Below, one piece after another: positions 1 through 6,685 of a stretch of DNA of 13,693 nt (the first letter of the stretch is position 1; each line of letters starts with the position of its first letter). The stretch lies in contig DBRM01000071.1 in assembly GCA_002305965.1 (NCBI GenBank), positions 27,966 to 41,658 on the forward strand, written 5' to 3'. The DNA is from Syntrophomonas sp. UBA1368. GTDB taxonomy: Bacteria > Bacillota > Syntrophomonadia > Syntrophomonadales > Syntrophomonadaceae. The notes beneath the pieces were generated by a model. It saw only the letters and a program-made list of their open reading frames with translations. It ran no database searches and was not told the DNA's origin. The position numbers were made by a program, and so were the translations under genes.

Positions 1-30
1 AAAAAAACCGGCCAAAAGGCCGGATTTTTT
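1..30 (-). terminator. Rho-independent terminator after fhs
   Basis: A perfect 6-bp GC stem (CCGGCC / GGCCGG, positions 8-13 and 18-23) closes a 4-base loop. On the minus strand it is followed by seven T (positions 1-7). It begins a few bases past the fhs stop codon and so ends the fchA-fhs transcript. The other side is also T-rich on the plus strand, so the hairpin could stop transcription arriving from the left as well. The T tract runs to the window edge and may continue. Confidence 0.9.
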
Positions 31-32
31 AT

Positions 33-1700
33 TTAGAATAAACCTACAATCTCTCCGTCCGCTTTGATGTCTATTTTTTCTGCCGCCGGGGTTTTGCCTA
101 AACCGGGCATGGTCATGATGGAACCGGTCAATGGCACGATAAATCCTGCTCCGGCAGAAAGTCTTACCTCTCCGATCTCCACTTTGAAACCGCGGGGTCT
201 TCCTTTCAAATCAGGGTTATCTGAAAGAGAGTATTGGGTCTTGGCACAACATACCGGAAGATTTCCGTAGCCCAGTTCTTCGTATTTGCTGAGCATTTCG
301 TCGGCAGCAGCCGAATAATTGACTCCGTCAGCTCCGTAGATTTCACGGCAGACTGTTTCAATTTTTTGCTTGAGTGGCAGTTCCAATTCGTAAAGGGGCT
401 TGAATTGGCTGGGTGATTCAGCTGCGGCGATGACCTGTTCTGCTAACTCCAGTCCGCCTGCACCGCCTTTGGCCCAAACTTGTGATAAAGCCACTCTGGC
501 ACCCAATGCTGCACATTTTTGTTTGATCAAATTAATTTCTTCCGGTGTATCGCCCGGGAACTCATTGAGAGATACAACCACCGGCAAGCCGTATTTATTG
601 ATGTTTTCCAGTTGTTTCTCCAGGTTTTCAATGCCTTTTTCCAAAGCAGGCATGTTGATTTCGCTCAAATGCTCTTTGGCGACTCCGCCATGGTTTTTCA
701 GAGCCCTTACGGTAGCTACCAGGACAACAGCATTTGGTTTCAAATTACCGAAGCGGCAGACAATATCAAAAAACTTCTCTGCTCCCAGATCAGCACCGAA
801 TCCCGCTTCTGTTACCATGTAATCGGCTAATTTCAAACCGATTTGCGTAGCCATTATACTATTGGCACCATGGGCGATATTGGCAAAAGGTCCGCCATGG
901 ACAAAGGCAGGAGTATTTTCCAGCGTCTGCACCAGGTTCGGTTTAATAGCATCTTTCATAATCAGGGTCATTGAACCGGCGGCTTTTAAGTCATCTGCGG
1001 TTACGGGTTTGCCGTCATAGGTATAGGCAACCACGATTCGTTTGAATCTGGCTTTTAAATCCATTAGATCAGTAGCAAGACATAAACAGGCCATTACTTC
1101 CGAGGCCACGGAAATATCAAATCCTGATTCACGCGGTACCCCGTTGATTCTCCCCCCCAGACCGATCACTATGTTACGCAGGGCTCTTTCATTCAGATCC
1201 ATCACCCGGCGCCATACGATCCTTCTGGGATCAATATTCAATTCATTCCCCTGGTGGATATGGTTGTCCAACATGGCAGCCAATAGATTATGGGCAGTGG
1301 TAACCGCATGGATATCCCCGGTGAAATGAAGGTTGATGTCCTCCATCGGTACCACCTGGGAATAGCCGCCGCCGGCAGCCCCTCCCTTAATTCCAAAACT
1401 CGGGCCTAATGAAGGTTCTCTTAATGCTATGATGGCTTTCTTACCCAGAATGTTTAATGCTTGTCCCAACCCTACGGTGTTGGTGGTTTTACCTTCTCCT
1501 GCCGGGGTTGGATTAATGGCTGTCACCAATACTAGTTTTCCGGATGGTTTATCCTTAAGCCGCTCCCATACCTGTAATGATATCTTGGCTTTATACTTGC
1601 CGTATAACTCGATATCATCGGCATCAAGCCCTATACTTTCTGCAATTTCCATTATCGGTTTCATAGTTGTGCTTTGGGCAATTTCAATATCACTTTTCAT
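33..1700 (-). CDS. fhs: Formate--tetrahydrofolate ligase
   Basis: Makes 10-formyl-THF from formate, THF and ATP in the cytoplasm. This is the entry step of the methyl branch of the Wood-Ljungdahl pathway and also a general C1 source. The protein carries the family's nucleotide loop TPAGEGKTT (about residues 65-73), the REPSLGPSFGIKGG block (about 94-107), HGGPFANIAHG (about 268-278) and the late VWAKGGAGG segment with its tryptophan near residue 408. The frame is open to an ATG at 1742. I choose the ATG at 1700 because the AGGGGG ribosome site (1713-1718) lies inside the longer version and because 555 residues matches the usual 555-560. It is the second gene after fchA (81-base gap), whose product acts on the next intermediate. 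Function is very secure. Confidence 0.97.
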   Translation of the reverse strand: MKSDIEIAQSTTMKPIMEIAESIGLDADDIELYGKYKAKISLQVWERLKDKPSGKLVLVTAINPTPAGEGKTTNTVGLGQALNILGKKAIIALREPSLGPSFGIKGGAAGGGYSQVVPMEDINLHFTGDIHAVTTAHNLLAAMLDNHIHQGNELNIDPRRIVWRRVMDLNERALRNIVIGLGGRINGVPRESGFDISVASEVMACLCLATDLMDLKARFKRIVVAYTYDGKPVTADDLKAAGSMTLIMKDAIKPNLVQTLENTPAFVHGGPFANIAHGANSIMATQIGLKLADYMVTEAGFGADLGAEKFFDIVCRFGNLKPNAVVLVATVRALKNHGGVAKEHLSEINMPALEKGIENLEKQLENINKYGLPVVVSLNEFPGDTPEEINLIKQKCAALGARVALSQVWAKGGAGGLELAEQVIAAAESPSQFKPLYELELPLKQKIETVCREIYGADGVNYSAAADEMLSKYEELGYGNLPVCCAKTQYSLSDNPDLKGRPRGFKVEIGEVRLSAGAGFIVPLTGSIMTMPGLGKTPAAEKIDIKADGEIVGLF

Positions 1701-1740
1701 TCTGTTTCTATTCCCCCTAATCATTAGATTTTTTATCCGC

Positions 1741-1759
1741 AAGAGAGTTAGACTCCCTT
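1741..1759 (-). other. Small stem-loop between fchA and fhs
   Basis: Minus-strand AAGGGAG and CTCTCTT can pair over a 5-base loop (7 bp, one G-U pair). No T run follows, so this is not a standard terminator. It could adjust the fhs to fchA ratio by protecting an RNA end, or mean nothing. No ZTP (pfl) or THF riboswitch sequence is recognisable here. Confidence 0.3.
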
Positions 1760-1781
1760 AACATTCCTGCTTTTAATTGGT

Positions 1782-2408
1782 TTATTGGATTTGGAGCGAA
1801 ACAACATTTAAAGCCTTTTCTTTAGATGTTCCGGCTGATTCAATCAAAAATGCCAGCTGTCTGCGCATACTTAATACATACTCTTCATCTTTGAGGTAAG
1901 GCAAATTGATTTTAACATTAAGCAGTGAGCTTTGCAGACCTGCCCATGCAAGCTCTGCTGCAACACCTACATCACTGCTCACATTGGTATTACATCCGCT
2001 GGCGATCTCCGCTGCCAAATCGAGAACTTCCTTACAGTTAACAGCTGCCTTGTATGGTACCTCCGCTGCCCGGCGGAAACTTTTCTGCATTGCTTCTGTC
2101 CTTATGCCAGCTTCGGTTTCATTTGCTTTGGGCAATTTCATGGCGGCAATAACTTCGTTAAATGCTGCCGCATCTTCATCGACCTGCACAGTGAGCTGCT
2201 GGTAAAGCTGGTCACTGCGACTGAGTATATCCCGCATTTGAACTTCGACTGCTTCATACCCTTTTTTCCCGATCGTCAGCCGGGCAACCATGGAAATCAA
2301 GCAGGCCCCCATGGCTCCTGCCAGTGCTGCTGCCCCGCCGCCTCCAGGAGCCGGCAAGTCTGATGCCAGATCCTCTAAAAAATCAGTTATCTTCTTTTCA
2401 ATCAGCAA
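1782..2408 (-). CDS. fchA: Methenyltetrahydrofolate cyclohydrolase (cyclodeaminase/cyclohydrolase family)
   Basis: A 208-residue single-domain member of the formiminotransferase-cyclodeaminase C-terminal family. Stand-alone proteins of this kind interconvert 5,10-methenyl-THF and 10-formyl-THF. The N-terminal helix and glycine-rich segment (LPAPGGGGAAALAGAMGA, about residues 19-36) is the family hallmark. Pairing with fhs makes the cyclohydrolase role far more likely than histidine breakdown, because no formiminotransferase or hut gene is near. The start is TTG: an AGGGAGG ribosome site (2416-2422) lies 7 bases upstream and no in-frame ATG fits. First gene of a two-gene unit with fhs, behind its own sigma-A-type promoter. 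Confidence 0.93.
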   Translation of the reverse strand: MLIEKKITDFLEDLASDLPAPGGGGAAALAGAMGACLISMVARLTIGKKGYEAVEVQMRDILSRSDQLYQQLTVQVDEDAAAFNEVIAAMKLPKANETEAGIRTEAMQKSFRRAAEVPYKAAVNCKEVLDLAAEIASGCNTNVSSDVGVAAELAWAGLQSSLLNVKINLPYLKDEEYVLSMRRQLAFLIESAGTSKEKALNVVSLQIQ

Positions 2409-2444
2409 TGGCCAACCTCCCTGTCAAAAATAGTTATTAAAATA

Positions 2445-2469
2445 ATCGTGCTCAAAAATTCAGCACGAT
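2445..2469 (-). other. Stem-loop in the fchA leader
   Basis: A perfect 8-bp inverted repeat, ATCGTGCT / AGCACGAT, with a 9-base loop. It lies between the predicted promoter and the fchA ribosome site, so it would be in the 5' leader. The minus-strand sequence after it is T-rich but broken (TATTTTAATAACTATTTTTG). It may be a weak terminator or attenuator, possibly also limiting read-through from spmAB. Pairing is clear; function is a guess. Confidence 0.45.
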
Positions 2470-2495
2470 CAAACAAAAAGCTATAATCTTTTAGA

Positions 2496-2523
2496 ATTAT
2501 ATCACTAGTTTAATAGGAATCAA
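2496..2523 (-). promoter_or_regulatory. Sigma-A-type promoter for fchA-fhs
   Basis: Minus-strand TTGATT (2518-2523) and a perfect TATAAT (2496-2501) are separated by 16 bases. Transcription would start near 2489, giving a leader of about 80 bases. This places the C1 genes under their own vegetative promoter, apart from the upstream spore genes. Confidence 0.6.
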
Positions 2524-2562
2524 ATTGAATGAGAAAAATTGTATGAGAATATATGCAAAAAA

Positions 2563-3099
2563 TTATCGAAATAACAGATTACATATATATAATGAAGCAA
2601 GAAATCCGGTGATGTCAGCAGTCAATCCGGTTATTACTGCATAGCGGTATTTTTTTATACCCACGGAGCCAAAATAAACCGTCAAAACAAAAAAAGTCGT
2701 ATCCGTGGTGCCTTGCATCACTGATGCCATTCTGCCGATAAAAGACTCCGGACCGTAAATCCTCATTAATTCGGTGGCCATGCCTAAAACCCCGCTTCCA
2801 GACAGCGGCCGCATGATAGCCAGCGGCAAGATCTCAGATGGTGCGCCGATCTTCGTGGTTAAAGGGTCCAAAAGCAAGGCCAGATAATCCATCGCACCTG
2901 AAGCCCGGAACACAGAAATCGCGATCATCATACCGGCTAAAAAGGGAATGATTTTAACGGCGGTGCTGAAACCCTCTTCAGCACCGGCTACAAAGGCTTC
3001 GTAAACCGGTACCTTTTTGAAGAATCCATATAAGGGAATCAGGAGCAGCAAAAGCGGAATTGCCCACCGGGATATAACGGTCAGTGCGCTTAACAGCAT
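2563..3099 (-). CDS. spmB: Spore maturation protein B
   Basis: A 178-residue integral membrane protein of the nucleoside-recognition/Gate-domain family, the same length as B. subtilis SpmB. Family features seen are the PLAIMRPLSGSG segment (about 92-103) and MQGTTDTTFFVL (about 129-140), plus several hydrophobic segments (about 13-26, 50-65 and 155-175). SpmA and SpmB are needed for normal dehydration of the spore core and for wet-heat resistance; the transported substrate, if any, is not established. The ATG directly abuts the spmA stop (TAAATG), so translation is very probably coupled. No signal peptide or fusion is seen. Confidence 0.95.
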   Translation of the reverse strand: MLLSALTVISRWAIPLLLLLIPLYGFFKKVPVYEAFVAGAEEGFSTAVKIIPFLAGMMIAISVFRASGAMDYLALLLDPLTTKIGAPSEILPLAIMRPLSGSGVLGMATELMRIYGPESFIGRMASVMQGTTDTTFFVLTVYFGSVGIKKYRYAVITGLTADITGFLASLYICNLLFR

Positions 3100-3693
3100 T
3101 TAACCCTTCACTCCCCAGCGGCTTTTTTTCCGGAACCACCAATCCAGGGACATGGCTATAACCATGGCGGTGGAAGTGGCAAATATGCATGGACCGACAA
3201 TTTCGGTGGGGTTTGCTGAACCAAAAGATAATCTTACCCCGATTATCGTAGCAGGTATCAAGGTAACACAGGAAGTATTTAAAGCCAGAAATGTGCACAT
3301 GGCTTCTGATGCTTCTTCGGAGCCTTTATTGAGCAGCTGTAATTCCTGCATGGCTTTCAGGCCCATTGGTGTAGCTGCATTTCCCAATCCCAGCACATTG
3401 GCGCTGATATTAAGAATAATCGCCCCCATGGCAGGATGTTTGGGTGGAACACTGGGAAACAACCTGATCATGACAGGTCTTACCAATTTCGCTAATGCGG
3501 CTATTAAGCCCCCCTGCTCAGCGATTTTCATAATACCCAGCCATAAAGCCATGACACCAATCAAATCAAAGCAGACTTTAACGGCTCCCTGGGCTGCCGA
3601 CAGCGCTGCTTCAGTTACCACTTCAATATTACCGTTAATAGCCGCAATAACGATACCGGAAGCCAACAATAACAGCCAGATAACATTAAGCAT
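3100..3693 (-). CDS. spmA: Spore maturation protein A
   Basis: A 197-residue membrane protein paired with SpmB and very close in length to B. subtilis SpmA. The N-terminus (about 4-20) is a hydrophobic segment, and the conserved ANVLGLGNAATPMGLKAM stretch lies at about 99-116. More membrane segments follow (about 143-152 and 168-184), and the C-terminus is basic. A GGGAGGG ribosome site (3699-3705) sits 5 bases before the ATG. In Bacillus the operon is dacB-spmA-spmB; here dacB is absent and spmA follows ytfJ after 91 bases. That gap holds a possible mother-cell-type -10 box (see 3721-3740), so spmAB may be read through from ytfIJ, from a promoter of its own, or both. Confidence 0.95.
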   Translation of the reverse strand: MLNVIWLLLLASGIVIAAINGNIEVVTEAALSAAQGAVKVCFDLIGVMALWLGIMKIAEQGGLIAALAKLVRPVMIRLFPSVPPKHPAMGAIILNISANVLGLGNAATPMGLKAMQELQLLNKGSEEASEAMCTFLALNTSCVTLIPATIIGVRLSFGSANPTEIVGPCIFATSTAMVIAMSLDWWFRKKSRWGVKG

Positions 3694-3720
3694 ACCATCC
3701 CTCCCACTGCACTTTTTAAG

Positions 3721-3740
3721 AGGGTATGATATGCCCGTGC
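3721..3740 (-). promoter_or_regulatory. Possible sigma-E-like -10 region before spmA
   Basis: Minus-strand CATACCCT (3721-3728) resembles the sigma-E -10 consensus CATACANT and is well placed, with a start near 3714 and a leader of about 20 bases holding the ribosome site. The -35 side is poor: TTCTAATT about 13 bases upstream matches only partly. It fits the mother-cell expression known for B. subtilis spmAB, but the sequence alone is weak. Confidence 0.25.
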
Positions 3741-3784
3741 AAATTAGAACATGGAGCTTTTTGTCTGTGAAATAACGGCTTTAT

Positions 3785-4222
3785 CTATTCAAAGGTTTCT
3801 TCCATCCGGCTGTGATGCCGGTTTTTCTGCATAATATGCTCGATTTTATCGATGATCTGAGGAGCAATATCCACAACCCTTTCAGCCAAAGGATTGCCGG
3901 TAACCGATATTAGCCTTACATCGTTCATTCTAACAACCAAAAATCCCACTGGTTTAACTGATACGCCAGCACCGCTGCCGCCGGCAAAGGGAAGATTTCC
4001 ATTCTTGCTGTCCTTGCTGTCGGGCTTGTTGATATCATATTCTCCGCCTCCGGCGCCAAACCCAAAGGCCACCTGGGAAATGGGAATGATCACACTGCCA
4101 TCATTGGTTTCCACCGCATCGCCTACTACTGTAGTCACATCAACCATTTCCTTAATACTTTGCATAGCTGTTTTCATAAGACCCTCGATAGGATGGCTTT
4201 GTTTTTCCTGGTCTGTATCCAT
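3785..4222 (-). CDS. ytfJ: GerW-family sporulation protein (YtfJ)
   Basis: A 145-residue soluble protein; B. subtilis YtfJ/GerW is of similar size. The family core is clear: HPIEGLMKTAM (10-20), then VVGDAVETNDGSVIIPISQV (32-51), the glycine-rich FGFGAGGGEYD (53-63), a second glycine patch (GGSGAGVSVKP, 81-91) and FLVVRMNDVRLI (94-105). In B. subtilis the protein is made in the forespore and affects germination; its biochemical role is unknown. The start has a good AGGGGG site (4230-4235) 7 bases upstream. The gene starts inside the end of ytfI (71-base overlap), and the ytfI-ytfJ order is the same as in Bacillus. Confidence 0.94.
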   Translation of the reverse strand: MDTDQEKQSHPIEGLMKTAMQSIKEMVDVTTVVGDAVETNDGSVIIPISQVAFGFGAGGGEYDINKPDSKDSKNGNLPFAGGSGAGVSVKPVGFLVVRMNDVRLISVTGNPLAERVVDIAPQIIDKIEHIMQKNRHHSRMEETFE

Positions 4223-4820
4223 TTATATACCCCCTGACAATTATAAATAGTATGTAGACTGCTATAAAAATAATATGTACGATTCGTATTTTAATTATGC
4301 AATGCAGAATGGTCGTGAAAATTTCCTGACTATAAACCGGATCCACTTTAAGGTGTAAATGCTGCATCCGGCTGTTTATACTGATCATACTGGAGAAGAT
4401 TCCCTTTATTGCCCACAAAACACCAGTAAAGATTCCCGTATACATTGCATCCTGCAATCCGATCTTACTCTCCCAGTTCATTTCTTCAACGATGGCATAA
4501 CGGAAAAATGTCTTGATAAAAGTGCGGTAATCATGAAATCCCAGGCGGATCAGATATGCTTTTACATCATCATGTCTGGATCTTCTTTTCAATCTGTCAG
4601 AAAAGGTTGCCGCCCTGTCAAGAGCAGGAATTATATCAACATCAAGGTTTTCATAGTAATATTCCAGATATCTGCAGTGAGGGCTCAGGTAGGTAAAGGC
4701 TTGCATTGTAAATGACAGGCCTGTTTCATTTCTATTCAGGGTCAACTTGAAACTGAGACGGGCAAAAATAAAATAGCTGAACAAAAAAATAAGCCCGATT
4801 ACGCTTACCAGAACCCACAT
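4152..4820 (-). CDS. ytfI: DUF2953 membrane protein (YtfI-like)
   Basis: About 222 residues, function unknown. The N-terminus is one hydrophobic membrane segment (about 2-18). A cytoplasmic-looking middle with charged and aromatic residues leads into the DUF2953-type region (about 130-175, containing GVLWAIKGIFSSM). A second hydrophobic segment (about 180-197) is followed by a basic, tyrosine-rich tail. An ATG also exists at 4826, but the GGGAG ribosome site (4829-4833) is only 2 bases from it and 8 bases from the ATG at 4820, so I use 4820. The last 71 bases overlap ytfJ in another frame. Family assignment rests on this layout and on its conserved place before ytfJ; DUF2953 itself has no assigned activity. 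Confidence 0.8.
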   Translation of the reverse strand: MWVLVSVIGLIFLFSYFIFARLSFKLTLNRNETGLSFTMQAFTYLSPHCRYLEYYYENLDVDIIPALDRAATFSDRLKRRSRHDDVKAYLIRLGFHDYRTFIKTFFRYAIVEEMNWESKIGLQDAMYTGIFTGVLWAIKGIFSSMISINSRMQHLHLKVDPVYSQEIFTTILHCIIKIRIVHIIFIAVYILFIIVRGYINGYRPGKTKPSYRGSYENSYAKY

Positions 4821-4842
4821 GGTCATATCTCCCGTTTTTCCA

Positions 4843-4871
4843 TATTGTTCCCAGCTAAATCAGGCTTATGC
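4843..4871 (-). promoter_or_regulatory. Predicted sigma-F (forespore) promoter for ytfI-ytfJ
   Basis: Minus-strand GCATA (4867-4871), 15 bases, then GGAACAATA (4843-4851). This matches the sigma-F consensus GCATR-N15-GGHRARHTX with one mismatch in the -10 box. Transcription would start near 4836, 16 bases before the ATG at 4820, with the ribosome site in between. The -35 box lies 4 bases past the DUF1992 stop codon. B. subtilis ytfJ is known to be under sigma-F, which supports the call. Confidence 0.6.
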
Positions 4872-4875
4872 AAAT

Positions 4876-5442
4876 TTACTTTTGTTCAGGATTAAGTTCC
4901 TGGATAAAACTCTCTATGGTGGTTTTGATTTTATTGATCTCATCTTCTACGATGATATTGGATCTTCCAAGACGGAAGGTAGGACAGGCTAAATTATAGT
5001 CAATGATTTTCCTGCTGATTTTCTCCAGATCCATACGTCTTTCGAAATAAAAATGTTCTTTGCGGCTTTCATATCTTTTCCGTGTATTTTCACTGTGTTT
5101 TTTACTGCCGTAATAAATAGCGCTGTATTTTTTGAATAACTCCAGCTCTTTGTTCAGGTTTATAAAATCCTGGTCAATTTCTTTGCCTAACTCAATCCAA
5201 AACGGTGCAAATCCATTATCTTTTAAAATTTTGTATGGCATTCTCAACTCCGGCGGCTGTAAAGGATTCTCTTCCAGGTTCAGCTTTTTGCCGGCGCAGC
5301 TTAAATTATCGAATTCTCCTCTTTCCTGAGCCTTTAAAATCTGCTGTTCTACCAAATCTTCGGTGCTGCTCATATATCTGGCCAGTTTTTTGGCCTGCCC
5401 TGCTTTGACCTTTATTTCTTCTTCCAGAGAATCATACGACAT
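4876..5442 (-). CDS. DUF1992 (DnaJ-homologue C28-type domain) protein
   Basis: A 188-residue soluble, charged protein. The conserved domain spans about residues 28-95: VEQQILKAQERGEFDNL, then GKKLNLEENP, LRMPYKILKDNGFAPFWIEL and a glutamate-rich helix. This is the PF09350 pattern, named after human DNAJC28, although no J domain is present. The rest (about 95-188) is mostly predicted helix with many Lys, Glu and Arg. No catalytic motif is visible and the role is unknown. An AGGAGG site (5449-5454) lies 6 bases before the ATG, and the gene overlaps the scpB end by 11 bases, so it is probably co-translated with scpAB. A housekeeping role is inferred from that position only. Confidence 0.85.
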   Translation of the reverse strand: MSYDSLEEEIKVKAGQAKKLARYMSSTEDLVEQQILKAQERGEFDNLSCAGKKLNLEENPLQPPELRMPYKILKDNGFAPFWIELGKEIDQDFINLNKELELFKKYSAIYYGSKKHSENTRKRYESRKEHFYFERRMDLEKISRKIIDYNLACPTFRLGRSNIIVEDEINKIKTTIESFIQELNPEQK

Positions 5443-5956
5443 CCAAACCCTCCTCCAGCGGCGGCAAATCTTTTAAACTTACCAGGCCAAATACTCTAAG
5501 AAATTCTTCCGTAGTCTCATATAGTGTTGGCCGTCCTAAAACTGCCTTTATTCCCGCTTCTGCAATCAGATTTTTTTCCAGCAGATTAGCAATAATACGT
5601 TCCGATTTAACACCCCGAATCCTTTCGATCTCAGCCCGGGTGATGGGCTGAGAATAGGCAATGATAGCCAGAGTTTCCATAGCCGCAGGAGTGAGACGTT
5701 TTTTCTGCGGTTCGGCCATTTTGACCAGATAATCTGAGTACTCAGGATTGCTGCACATTACATAACCATCATTCACTTCCTTGATCATCAGGCCTTTACC
5801 GGGAACATTATATTCCGCCATGATTTCCTGCATGATATCGATGACATCAAACAAGGGTACTTCCAATATATCGATTATTTCATCCAGACCAACCCGACCG
5901 GTACGAACAAATAGAATCGCTTCGATGGCCCCTTTAATTTCATCCCGCATTAACAT
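5432..5956 (-). CDS. scpB: Segregation and condensation protein B
   Basis: ScpB dimerises and joins ScpA and SMC in the condensin complex that organises and separates chromosomes. The 174 residues give two winged-helix domains: the first at about 4-65, the second at about 86-157 with the family blocks AAMETLAIIAYSQPITRAEI (91-110), RIRGVKSER and GRPTLYETTEEFLRVFGL (141-158). It is a little shorter than B. subtilis ScpB, the shortfall being at the C-terminal tail. No strong ribosome site precedes the start: it overlaps the scpA stop by 17 bases and probably depends on coupling. The ATG at 5950, two codons in, is an equally possible start. Confidence 0.96.
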   Translation of the reverse strand: MLMRDEIKGAIEAILFVRTGRVGLDEIIDILEVPLFDVIDIMQEIMAEYNVPGKGLMIKEVNDGYVMCSNPEYSDYLVKMAEPQKKRLTPAAMETLAIIAYSQPITRAEIERIRGVKSERIIANLLEKNLIAEAGIKAVLGRPTLYETTEEFLRVFGLVSLKDLPPLEEGLDVV

Positions 5957-6674
5957 TTTTATGCCGCCCGCCTAAAAATAATTTAATACTGCCAAATTCA
6001 TTTTCCTGTACTGCTTGTACTTTTTGTAAACGCATTAGTTCCAATAAAGCTAAAAATGAAGCTGCCAATTCCCTCTTGTTTATCATACCACTTAAAAAAT
6101 CCTTAAAAAATATTCCCTGACGATGTTTTCGTACCACAGCCAGGATTTCTTTCATTTTCTCCCCTACGTCAATATCATCCTGGGGAATTTCTACCCGAGG
6201 GATCTGCTGGGCTTTCTTTAACAAATTATAAAATAATTCTGTTAATATGTTTATATTGGCAGTTAACTCGCCAGGCGGTGAGAACCTGGTATCATCCTCG
6301 CGGAAAAAATACCGCCGGATTTTTCCGTCTTTTAGCTCCTCCAGTTTCTCTGCTGCCATTTTAAATTTCCGATAATATAACAGCCTCTGAACCAGCTCGG
6401 TACGCGGATCTTGCTCTTCTGTCAACTCTTCTTCATCTTCCGCATGCCTGGGCAGCATCATTTGGGTTTTCAAAGCCAGCAAATATGTAGCCATGATCAA
6501 AAAGTCACCCAGCTTTTCCAAATCAAAGTCACCGGTGATGCTTAAATATTCCATGTATTGATCGGTGATCGCGGCGATAGGAATATCATAGATGTCGATT
6601 TGATTTTCATTGATCAGATATAGCAGCAGGTCAAGAGGTCCGTGAAAAGAATCCAATTCTACCACATAATCCAT
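5940..6674 (-). CDS. scpA: Segregation and condensation protein A (kleisin)
   Basis: Bacterial kleisin that bridges the SMC heads and binds the ScpB dimer. The N-terminal SMC-neck-binding region carries the family signature FHGPLDLLLYLI (10-21) and ENQIDIYDIPIAAITDQYM (23-41). An acidic linker (about 78-92) leads to a helical middle, and a C-terminal winged helix (about 170-235) contains FLALLELMRLQKVQAVQE. Its 244 residues are normal for the family. An AAGGAG site (6682-6687) is 7 bases before the ATG and overlaps the stop codon of the protease gene, so scpA is read as part of the longer unit starting at 9932. Confidence 0.97.
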   Translation of the reverse strand: MDYVVELDSFHGPLDLLLYLINENQIDIYDIPIAAITDQYMEYLSITGDFDLEKLGDFLIMATYLLALKTQMMLPRHAEDEEELTEEQDPRTELVQRLLYYRKFKMAAEKLEELKDGKIRRYFFREDDTRFSPPGELTANINILTELFYNLLKKAQQIPRVEIPQDDIDVGEKMKEILAVVRKHRQGIFFKDFLSGMINKRELAASFLALLELMRLQKVQAVQENEFGSIKLFLGGRHKNVNAG

Positions 6675-6685
6675 CAGGCTTCTCC

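Noticed and set aside
400..830. Plus-strand frames of 100-140 codons opposite fhs
   Set aside because: They lie wholly within the highly conserved fhs gene and show no ribosome site or domain.
1701..1781. ZTP or THF riboswitch before fhs
   Set aside because: None of the conserved core sequences of these riboswitches is seen; only a small stem-loop is present.
2978..3298. Second minus-strand frame across the spmA-spmB junction
   Set aside because: Overlaps two confident genes in another frame; no recognisable protein features.
3152..3775. Plus-strand frame of about 207 codons opposite spmA
   Set aside because: It is a mirror of the confident spmA gene; composition looks like reverse-strand translation and no family is recognisable.
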